Source: Streptomyces sp. BK208 (GTDB lineage Bacteria > Actinomycetota > Actinomycetes > Streptomycetales > Streptomycetaceae). From it: a stretch of DNA of 64,000 bases. The notes beneath the pieces were generated by a model, which saw nothing but the letters and a program-made list of their open reading frames with translations, was not told where the DNA came from and made no database searches. Position 1 is the first letter of the stretch. Each line of letters starts with the position of its first letter. The stretch lies in NCBI RefSeq assembly GCF_004364245.1, contig NZ_SOAV01000001.1:372001-436000 (forward strand). Reading direction: 5' to 3'. The position numbers and the translations under genes were made by a program. Below are positions 19,736 to 27,809 of the stretch, piece by piece.

Positions 19736-20617
19736 TCAGCACAGGACGCGCAGCGCGCCGGGCAGCACCCTGGCCGTGACGGGCACGACGGCCTCGACCT
19801 CGCCGTCGGCGCCGTAGGGGATCGCCCGGTCCGCCTCGATGCGGACCTCCCGGCCGCGCAGGACGCGCACTTGGGGCCGGTTGACGTGGTCGCCCGTCGC
19901 CAGTTCGTTCATCAGGGCGAAGAACAGCCGCCGCGGCGCCCGGTGGATCATCACCACGTCCAGCAGGCCGTCGTCGACGCGCGCGGAGGGGGCTATGAGG
20001 CGGTTGAAGCCGTAGTAGCCGGAGTTGGCGGCCACCACCGTGTAGCCGGTGAAGGCGTGCTCCTCGCCGTCGACCGTGACCCGGTAGCGCGTGGCGCGCC
20101 AGCCCGCGACGGCCCGGACCGCCCCGGCGTAGTAGGAGGCGGCTCCCCGCAGCAGGCGCGTGTTGTTGGCGTGCCGGTTGGCGAGCGCGTCCACACCGGC
20201 GTAGACGCTGCCGAGGACGACGGTGCGGTCGTGGACGGCGGAGGTGACCTCGACGGTGTCGACGGGGCGGGGCTCGCCGTGCAGCAGCACCTCGGCCAGC
20301 CGGGCCGGTTCGGTGGGCAGCCCCAGCGCCCGGGCGAAGTCGTTGCCGCGCCCGGCCGGGACGAGGCCGAGCACGGTGTCGGTGCCGCTGAGGGCGCCGC
20401 CGATACCGCCCGCCATGCCGTCGCCGCCGACGGCGAGCACCACCCGGCCCCGCTCCCCCGCCTGCCGGGCGAGTGCGCGGGCGTGCGCGAGGCTGTGGCT
20501 GTACTCGGTCTCCAGCCCGGCCCCCGCCTCCCGCAGCAGCCGGGCCACCCCGAGCAGTGCGGCGGCCGAGGTGGCGCCGCCCGCGGTGGGGTTGACGACG
20601 GCGGTGAACTGTCGCAT
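19736..20617 (-). CDS. Diacylglycerol/lipid kinase family protein
   Basis: A 293-residue DAGK-catalytic-domain protein. The N terminus reads FTAVVNPTAGG, the nucleotide loop is VLAVGGDGMAGGIGGALSGTDTVLGLVPAGRGNDFARALGLP, and a C-terminal beta domain contains DDGLLDVVMIHRAPRRLFFALMNELATGDH. Enzymes of this family phosphorylate diacylglycerol or related lipids. The ATG at 20617 has GGAGG before it and starts right at the domain, so the open frame to 20662 is not used. It follows the AGPS-like gene on the same strand by about 70 bp and may be co-transcribed with it. Confidence 0.88.
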   Translation of the reverse strand: MRQFTAVVNPTAGGATSAAALLGVARLLREAGAGLETEYSHSLAHARALARQAGERGRVVLAVGGDGMAGGIGGALSGTDTVLGLVPAGRGNDFARALGLPTEPARLAEVLLHGEPRPVDTVEVTSAVHDRTVVLGSVYAGVDALANRHANNTRLLRGAASYYAGAVRAVAGWRATRYRVTVDGEEHAFTGYTVVAANSGYYGFNRLIAPSARVDDGLLDVVMIHRAPRRLFFALMNELATGDHVNRPQVRVLRGREVRIEADRAIPYGADGEVEAVVPVTARVLPGALRVLC

Positions 20618-20689
20618 CGATGTGCCTCCGGGCTGACGGGTGGTGCCGGACTGTTGTCTCACGGGGGTGGGGGCGCGGGGCGGGCGGGG

Positions 20690-22288
20690 TCAGTCCGCGG
20701 GCAGCAGGACGCCCGGGCTGAGCAGCCCGGCCGGGTCCAGGCTCCGCTTGACGGCGCGCAGGGCCTTGACACCGAGGGGGCCGGCCTCCCGTACGTACCA
20801 GTCGCGGTGGTCGGTGCCCACCGCGTGGTGGTGGGTGATGGTGCCGCCGGCGGCGAGGATCGCGTCGTTGGCGGCGTGCTTGGCCCGGGTCCAGTGCGCC
20901 ACGGCGTCCTCGCCCTGGGCTGAGACGACCGTGAAGTACAGGGAGGCGCCGTTCTCGTAGACGTGCGAGATGTGGCACATGACCAGGGGCGGGGTGCCGG
21001 CCCCGGTGAGCGTGCCGGTGAGTGCCTCGCGGACGGCGGCGTACAGGGCGGGAAGGTGCGACCAGCGGGCGGCCGTCTCCAGGGTCTCGGCGAGGGCTCC
21101 GGTGTCGAGCAGGGCGTCGCGCAGGTACGGCGCCGAGTAGCGGCCGTGTGCCCAGCGCTCACCCGGTTCCTCGCCCGCGAAGGTGCCGCCGCTCTCGCGC
21201 AGGACGGCGGCGGCCCCTTCACGGCGGTACGCGGTGTCCTCCTCGGTCCCCTCGAAGCCGACGACGGCGAGGCATCCGGCGTCCTGCTGCTGGAGGGAGG
21301 CGCCGATGGCGTCGGGCTGGGCGAGGCCGATCAGCGTCTCGGTCTCGTCGGACAGGCGCAGCACCGTGGGGCGGGGGCCGTCCTGGGCGAGCCGGCGCAG
21401 GGCGGCGGCGCCCTCGTCGAAGGAGGCGAAGCGCCAGCCCTCGTAGCGGCGGACCCGCGGTACGGGCCGGATGCGCACGGTGACGGAGGTGATGACGCCG
21501 AAGGCGCCCTCCGAGCCGAGGACGAGCTGGCGCAGGTCGGGTCCGGCGGCCGAGCGCGGGGCGCGGCCCGTGTCGAGGGTGCCCGCGGGGGTGGCGAGGG
21601 TGAGGCCGAGGACCATCTCGTCGAAGCGGCCGTACCCGGCGGAGGCCTGTCCGCTGGAGCGGGTCGCGGCGAAGCCGCCGATGGTGGCCCACTCGTAGGA
21701 CTGGGGGAAATGGCCGAGGGTGTAACCGTGTTCGGCGAGCAGTGCCTCCGCCTGTGGGGCGCGCAGGCCGGGCTGGAGGGTGGCGGTGCGGGAGACCTCG
21801 TCGAGGTCGAGCAGGCGGTTCATGCGGCGCAGGTCGAGGGAGACGAACGTCCCGTCGCGCTCGGGGGCGAGGCCGCCGACGACGGAGGTGCCGCCGCCGA
21901 ACGGCACGAGGGCCAGCCCGTGTTCTGCGCAGACCGCCATGACGGCCAGCACCTCGTCGTGGCCGTCCGGCAGGACGACGGCGGCGGGGGTGCCGGCGGT
22001 GTCGCCGGTGCGCATCCGCAGCAGGTCCGGGGTGGACTTGCCGCGGGTGTGCCGGATGCGGCTCTCCGCGTCCGTGCGCACGTCCCCGGCACGGTCCCCG
22101 ACGGCGGCCTCCAGCGCGCGGCGGGCCTGCGTGCCCAGGGGCGAGTCGGGTACGTCGATCTCCGCCAGCGGGAGGGCGGCGGTCTCGCGGGGCTTGACGC
22201 CGAGCAGTTCGCGCAGCAGTCCGGTCACCGTGTCGGGCAGCGGCGTCGCCCTGGCCGGGTCGCCCCAGCCGTTCCACAGCATGTCCAT
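20690..22288 (-). CDS. FAD-linked oxidase, alkyl-DHAP-synthase-like
   Basis: A 532-residue flavoenzyme of the VAO/PCMH family. The FAD-binding part includes PAAVVLPDGHDEVLAVMAVCAEHGLALVPFGGGTSVVGGL (about 95-135), GHFPQSYEWATIGGFAATRSSGQASAGYGRFDEMV and VLGSEGAFGVITSV. The C terminus has AGGTITHHHAVGTDHRDWY. This pattern matches alkyldihydroxyacetonephosphate synthases, which make the ether bond of ether lipids, but bacterial relatives may instead oxidise hydroxyacids or glycerol compounds. Start ATG at 22288 follows GAGGA; an ATG two codons later is possible. It is divergent from a TetR-glpD pair, implying shared control. Confidence 0.85.
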   Translation of the reverse strand: MDMLWNGWGDPARATPLPDTVTGLLRELLGVKPRETAALPLAEIDVPDSPLGTQARRALEAAVGDRAGDVRTDAESRIRHTRGKSTPDLLRMRTGDTAGTPAAVVLPDGHDEVLAVMAVCAEHGLALVPFGGGTSVVGGLAPERDGTFVSLDLRRMNRLLDLDEVSRTATLQPGLRAPQAEALLAEHGYTLGHFPQSYEWATIGGFAATRSSGQASAGYGRFDEMVLGLTLATPAGTLDTGRAPRSAAGPDLRQLVLGSEGAFGVITSVTVRIRPVPRVRRYEGWRFASFDEGAAALRRLAQDGPRPTVLRLSDETETLIGLAQPDAIGASLQQQDAGCLAVVGFEGTEEDTAYRREGAAAVLRESGGTFAGEEPGERWAHGRYSAPYLRDALLDTGALAETLETAARWSHLPALYAAVREALTGTLTGAGTPPLVMCHISHVYENGASLYFTVVSAQGEDAVAHWTRAKHAANDAILAAGGTITHHHAVGTDHRDWYVREAGPLGVKALRAVKRSLDPAGLLSPGVLLPAD

Positions 22289-22344
22289 GGCCTGTCGTCC
22301 TCACGGTCGCTGCGAGGGATGCCGTACGCATCGCCCCGCTGGGC

Positions 22345-22359
22345 GTTACACTGTTACAC
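22345..22359 (+). promoter_or_regulatory. GTTACAC direct repeat abutting the TetR start
   Basis: Two GTTACAC heptamers (22345-22351 and 22353-22359) are separated by one T and end at the base before the ATG at 22360. No Shine-Dalgarno can fit, so the mRNA may be leaderless. TTACAC/TGTTAC elements like these often sit in promoters or operators of TetR repressors. The location between divergent genes suggests autoregulation and control of both. Confidence 0.5.
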
Positions 22360-22974
22360 ATGACGCCCAACCGTCACAACCATGCGAGGCAGACCCCCTC
22401 GGACAACGACACGGTGCTGGACGCCGTGCGCGACTGCGTGATGGCCGTCGGGGTGCGGCGCACCACGATGACCGACGTCGCCCGCCGCGCCGGCGTCTCC
22501 CGGATGACGCTGTACCGGCGGTGGCCGGACGTCCGGTCCCTGGTCGGCGACCTGATGACCCGGGAGTGGATCGCGGTGGCCACCGGCGCGATGCCCGCGC
22601 CCGCCCAGGGCACCGACACCCGCTCGCGCATCGTCGAGGGGCTGGTGGCCGGAGTGGAGGCGTTCCGCGCCCACCCCCTCTTCCGCAAGATCGTCGACGT
22701 CGACCCGGAGCTGCTCCTGCCCTACGTCCTGGACCGGCGCGGAGCCAGCCAGGAAGCCCTGCTGGGGCTGCTGGCCGACGCGCTGGCGGAGGGCCACGCC
22801 GACGGGTCGGTCCGCCGGGTGCACACCGGGCGCCAGGCCCGGTCGGTGCTGCTGGTCGTGCAGTCCTTCGCCCTGTCGCTGCGGACCATGACCGACGAGG
22901 ACGACGCCGACCTGTCCCCCGCCGCCCTCCTCGCCGAGTTGCGCACCCTCCTGGAGAGGACCCTCACGCCATGA
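22360..22974 (+). CDS. TetR-family regulator of the glpD-linked locus
   Basis: A 204-residue TetR protein. The helix-turn-helix is at about residues 22-66 (LDAVRDCVMAVGVRRTTMTDVARRAGVSRMTLYRRWPDVRSLVGDLM), followed by an all-helical ligand domain. Its stop overlaps the glpD start (ATGA), and it is divergent from the AGPS-like gene with only 71 bp between. Those facts make it the likely local regulator. A GTTACAC direct repeat sits immediately before the ATG. The effector is unknown; a glycerol phosphate or lipid-derived compound would fit (inference). Confidence 0.9.
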   Translation: MTPNRHNHARQTPSDNDTVLDAVRDCVMAVGVRRTTMTDVARRAGVSRMTLYRRWPDVRSLVGDLMTREWIAVATGAMPAPAQGTDTRSRIVEGLVAGVEAFRAHPLFRKIVDVDPELLLPYVLDRRGASQEALLGLLADALAEGHADGSVRRVHTGRQARSVLLVVQSFALSLRTMTDEDDADLSPAALLAELRTLLERTLTP

Positions 22975-24602
22975 GCCCCACCAGCAGCCCCGCCGCCGGG
23001 GCCTCCCTGTCCGCCGCCCGGCGCTCGCGCGAGCTTGCCGGCACCGTCGGCGGCCCGGTCGTGGACGTCCTCGTCGTCGGTCTCGGCGCGACCGGCGCCG
23101 GCGCCGCTCTGGACGCCGCCGCCCGGGGTCTGAGCGTGGCCGCCGTGGACGCCCACGACCTGGCCTTCGGCACCTCCCGCTGGAGCTCGAAGCTCATCCA
23201 CGGCGGCCTGCGCTATCTCGCCTCCGCCCAGCTCGACGTCGCCCACGAGAGCGCGGTGGAGCGCGGCGTGCTGATGGAGCGCACCGCGCCCCACCTGGTG
23301 CGGGCGCAGCCGTTCGTGCTGCCGCTCACCCCCTTGGTCTCCCGTGCCCAGGGCGCGCTGGCGTGGGCGGGGTTCCGGGCCGGGGACACCCTGCGGCTCG
23401 CGGCGCGCACCGCGCGGGCCACCCTGCCCGCGCCGCGGCGCCTGTCCGCCGTGGAGACCCGGCACCTCGCCCCGGCACTGCGCTCGGACCGGCTGCGCGG
23501 CGGCCTGCTCTCCTGGGACGGCCGGCTCACCGACGACGCCCGGCTGGTGACCGCGCTCGCCCGCACCGCGGCCCACCGCGGCGCGCGGATCCTGACCCGG
23601 GTCAGGGCACTGGAGCTGACCGGCTCGGGCGCCCGGGTGCGCGACGAGCTGACCGGCGAGGAGGGGCTGATACGGGCCCGCGCGGTGATCAACGCGTCCG
23701 GGGTGTGGGCGGGCGGCCTCGTGGACGGCATCCGGGTCCGCCCTTCCCGCGGCACCCACCTCGTCCTGCGCTCCGAGCACCTCGGTCCGCTCCCGGCCGG
23801 TCTGCACGTGCCGGTCCCCGGGGAGACCAACCGCTTCGTCCTCGTCCTGCCCCAGGGCGACGGCCGTGTCTACGTCGGCCTCACCGACGAGCCGGTGGAC
23901 GGAGACGTCCCTGACGTGCCGGAGGTGCCCGAGACCGACATCGGCTTCCTGCTGGACGTGCTCGGCTCGGTGCTGGACGTGCCGGTCCGCCGCGAGGACG
24001 TGGTGGGCGCCTTCGCGGGACTGCGCCCCCTGCTCGACACGACCCCGTCGGACCGGCCCGGCACCGCCCCCCGCACGGCCGACGTCTCGCGCAGGCACGC
24101 CGTGCTCACCTCCTCCGAGGGCGTGATCACGGTGGTCGGCGGCAAGCTCACCACGTACCGGCGGATGGCCGAGGACGCCGTGGACGCCGCCGTCGCCGCC
24201 CGCGGCCTGGCCGCCGGACCGTCCCCCACCGCCGCGCTGCCCCTGGTCGGCGCCGCCGCCCCGCACACCCTGTCGGCGCTGCGGGCACCACGCCGCCTGA
24301 TCCGCCTGTACGGCACCGAGGCCCCGGCCGTCCAGGCACTCGCCGCCCGGGAGCCCCGCCTCGCCGAGCGCGTCCTGCCGGGCCACCCGGTCACCGGCGC
24401 GGAACTGGTCTGGGCGCTGCGCCACGAGGGCGCCCTCGACGAGGCCGACCTGCTCGACCGCCGCACCCGCATCGGCCTGGTCCCCGAGGACCGGGCGGCA
24501 GCCCTGAACGCCGTACGCACCCTCGTCGGTGAGCACGGTGAGAACGCGGGGACCGGCGGGAGCGCGGCGGTCCCCGGCTCCGCCGCGGCGGAGAACGGCT
24601 GA
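22971..24602 (+). CDS. glpD: Glycerol-3-phosphate dehydrogenase/oxidase
   Basis: A 543-residue FAD-dependent GlpD-type enzyme, which oxidises sn-glycerol 3-phosphate to dihydroxyacetone phosphate at the membrane. The FAD loop is VDVLVVGLGATGAGAALDAAARG at about 24-46. The GlpD signature FGTSRWSSKLIHGGLRYL follows, and GKLTTYRRMAEDAVD lies near 390. The C-terminal domain ends ALRHEGALDEADLLDRRTRIGLV. It overlaps the TetR gene. Together with the divergent AGPS-like flavoenzyme and lipid kinase it suggests a glycerolipid function rather than simple glycerol catabolism, since no GlpK or GlpF is here. Confidence 0.93.
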   Translation: MSPTSSPAAGASLSAARRSRELAGTVGGPVVDVLVVGLGATGAGAALDAAARGLSVAAVDAHDLAFGTSRWSSKLIHGGLRYLASAQLDVAHESAVERGVLMERTAPHLVRAQPFVLPLTPLVSRAQGALAWAGFRAGDTLRLAARTARATLPAPRRLSAVETRHLAPALRSDRLRGGLLSWDGRLTDDARLVTALARTAAHRGARILTRVRALELTGSGARVRDELTGEEGLIRARAVINASGVWAGGLVDGIRVRPSRGTHLVLRSEHLGPLPAGLHVPVPGETNRFVLVLPQGDGRVYVGLTDEPVDGDVPDVPEVPETDIGFLLDVLGSVLDVPVRREDVVGAFAGLRPLLDTTPSDRPGTAPRTADVSRRHAVLTSSEGVITVVGGKLTTYRRMAEDAVDAAVAARGLAAGPSPTAALPLVGAAAPHTLSALRAPRRLIRLYGTEAPAVQALAAREPRLAERVLPGHPVTGAELVWALRHEGALDEADLLDRRTRIGLVPEDRAAALNAVRTLVGEHGENAGTGGSAAVPGSAAAENG

Positions 24603-24627
24603 AGCCGGCCGCCGGCTCCCGGCCCGG

Positions 24628-24670
24628 ACCCGCCCGGCTCGCGGGCTGGGGCGCCGAGCCGGGCGGGTCG
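24628..24670. terminator. Hairpin after glpD
   Basis: Perfect 14-bp arms (24628-24641 and 24657-24670) with a 15-nt loop lie between convergent glpD and the small gene ending at 24726. Confidence 0.7.
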
Positions 24671-24725
24671 GGCCGGGCGGGGCCGGCCGGTGCGGCGGGC
24701 GCCCGGAGGGGCGGGCGCCGGCCGG

Positions 24726-25007
24726 TCAGCTGTCGGGGTCGTCCTGCTGGACGGCCCTGCGGAGTTTCGCCTCGATCTTGTGCCGGGACTGACCTCCCTC
24801 CTTGACGTACTCCGCCATCGCGGTCCGCGCGTCCCGGTCAAGGTCGCGCCAGGCCCGCACGGCCGTCTCGTAGGTCTCCGACTGCCGCGGGGTCCACTGA
24901 TGCTGCGTGGGCGGCCCGTACGAGTCGCGCAGCTCCTCGACCCGGTGCTGTGCCAGGTCCGCCGCGCGGCGTTTGTGCACGAGCTCCTCGAATGTGTGTG
25001 CCACCAC
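24726..25007 (-). CDS. Small hypothetical protein
   Basis: A 93-residue hydrophilic, helical protein: HTFEELVHKRRAADLAQHRVEELRDSYG, then SETYETAVRAWRDLDRDARTAMAEYVKEGG and KIEAKLRRAVQQD. I do not recognise a characterised family. The frame stays open to 25505, but that part is the antisense of the STAS gene at 25180, so a GTG near 25007 (or 25004) is the likely start. The ribosome binding site is weak. It is convergent with glpD. Confidence 0.65.
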   Translation of the reverse strand: MVAHTFEELVHKRRAADLAQHRVEELRDSYGPPTQHQWTPRQSETYETAVRAWRDLDRDARTAMAEYVKEGGQSRHKIEAKLRRAVQQDDPDS

Positions 25008-25179
25008 ATCTCGACGGTAGTCAGAGGAGCGTCTTCGCGCGCGTCGAGCCCGCCGCGACCGGGTCCGGCCGATCCACCCCGGTCCGCCCAAGTGGTCCAC
25101 TCGGACCCCGAAGAGCCTTAACATCGACCCACCGACGACGGCCGGGCTACATGCGGCACACACGAGAGGCGAGGTCAGC

Positions 25180-25545
25180 GTGGCGGAGACCGAGGGAGCG
25201 GCAGTACCGGAACGGCTGCTGATCACCCGTACCACCACGGGCGGCGGCGTGAGCCTCGTGACCCTCGCCGGAGAGGTCGACCTCGACGGCAGCGCCCCGC
25301 TGCGCGAGGTCCTGCTGGCCTCGGTGGAGTCGGCGCCGGGCACGGTGGTGGACTTCGGCGGGGTGGGGTTCCTGGACTCCAGCGGCATCAACGTGCTCAT
25401 CTCCGCACACCGGGCCGCCGAGGACCGAGGCGTCTGGTTCCGGCTCGCCGCCCCGCGCGACGCCGTCGAACGCGTGCTGCGGCTGGTGGGGGTCGACACG
25501 CTCATCCCCTGCTACCCGAGTGTGGAGCAGGCCCTGACCGCCTGA
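25180..25545 (+). CDS. STAS-domain anti-sigma factor antagonist
   Basis: A 121-residue STAS protein. LVTLAGEVDLDGSAPLREVLLASVESAPGTVVDFGGVGFLDSSGINVLISAHRAAEDRG has the typical DSSG phosphorylation site at the start of a helix, and VLRLVGVDTLIPCYPSVEQAL is the usual end. It starts at a GTG after GAGAGGCGAGG. The gene is convergent with an anti-sigma-type ATPase whose stop is 3 bp away; the two are plausible partners in a switch. Confidence 0.92.
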   Translation: MAETEGAAVPERLLITRTTTGGGVSLVTLAGEVDLDGSAPLREVLLASVESAPGTVVDFGGVGFLDSSGINVLISAHRAAEDRGVWFRLAAPRDAVERVLRLVGVDTLIPCYPSVEQALTA

Positions 25546-25548
25546 GGG

Positions 25549-25977
25549 TCAGGTGAGCGGCAGACGCGCGGACACCGTCTTCCCCGTCGCGTTCGGCTTG
25601 GTGATGACCTCGCCGCACAGCCGCGTCACGATCTCCAGGCCGTGCCGGCCGATCCGCAGGGGATCACGGGGCAGGAACGTGGGGAAGGCGTCCCCGGTGT
25701 CCGACACCGCGATCTCCACGGCGTCGCCCACCAGGGTCAGCTCCAGCCGGCAGGGGCCGGGCGCGTGCCGCACCGCGTTCGTCACCAGCTCGCTCGCCAC
25801 CAGGCGGGCGGCGTCCGGGAAGGTGTCCGCCAGGTCGACGTCCCGCTCGGCGAGTCGCGCGACGAAGCCGTGCACGACGTCCCTGGAGGCGGGGATCATC
25901 GCCGATCCGCCTCTGAACTCCACGACCGAGGACAGGAGGGAGGAGCCCGCGGTGTCGGGTCCGTGCGCCGGGGTCAT
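25549..25977 (-). CDS. Anti-sigma-type ATP-binding protein (HATPase_c, RsbW-like)
   Basis: A 142-residue GHKL ATPase domain protein. The N box is ARLVASELVTNAVRHAPGPCRLEL, the G1 box VSDTGDAFP, and a GRHGLEIVTRLCGEV G2 segment follows. Proteins of this kind bind ATP and act as serine kinases and anti-sigma factors. The ATG at 25977 has GAGG at proper distance and is preferred to a GTG at 25989. Its convergent neighbour is an STAS protein. Confidence 0.9.
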   Translation of the reverse strand: MTPAHGPDTAGSSLLSSVVEFRGGSAMIPASRDVVHGFVARLAERDVDLADTFPDAARLVASELVTNAVRHAPGPCRLELTLVGDAVEIAVSDTGDAFPTFLPRDPLRIGRHGLEIVTRLCGEVITKPNATGKTVSARLPLT

Positions 25978-26130
25978 ACCGAGCCTCACCGTCCGGTCCA
26001 GGGCCGAGTGGAGGAAGCGAAGGCTCCCCGGCTCTCACGATACGCACCAGGGCGCACTCCACGACTCCTTTGCCCCAACTTCCGCCGGGCGCCCCGGCTT
26101 TTGAGCGGACCGGCGCACACTGTGCCACGA

Positions 26131-26177
26131 CGTCCGGCGCCGCCCCGGCCCCCGAGGGGGCGGGACGGCGCCGGACG
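26131..26177 (-). terminator. Terminator hairpin after xylanase
   Basis: Perfect 12-bp arms (26131-26142 and 26166-26177) plus a C-rich/G-rich inner stem form a strong hairpin 20 bp beyond the xylanase stop. Confidence 0.75.
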
Positions 26178-26197
26178 CGGCCGAAGGGCGCGGCGGG

Positions 26198-27664
<1,467 letters not shown>

Positions 27665-27809
27665 TTACGGACTCCCGTCCGCGAGGTCAACGCCCCCGTC
27701 GCGGTCACCTCCCGGTCACCCGTGCGGACCGACCGCGTGCGCGACCCGCGGGCGGTGGCGCATTCTTGCTGTGTCACCCGCGCGGCGGCGCACGGACGAG
27801 GTGGGGCCG

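Noticed and set aside
25008..25505. Long N-terminal extension of the small minus-strand gene ending at 24726
   Set aside because: This part is exactly antisense to the STAS gene at 25180 and is Ser/Arg-rich; a GTG near 25007 gives a sensible protein.
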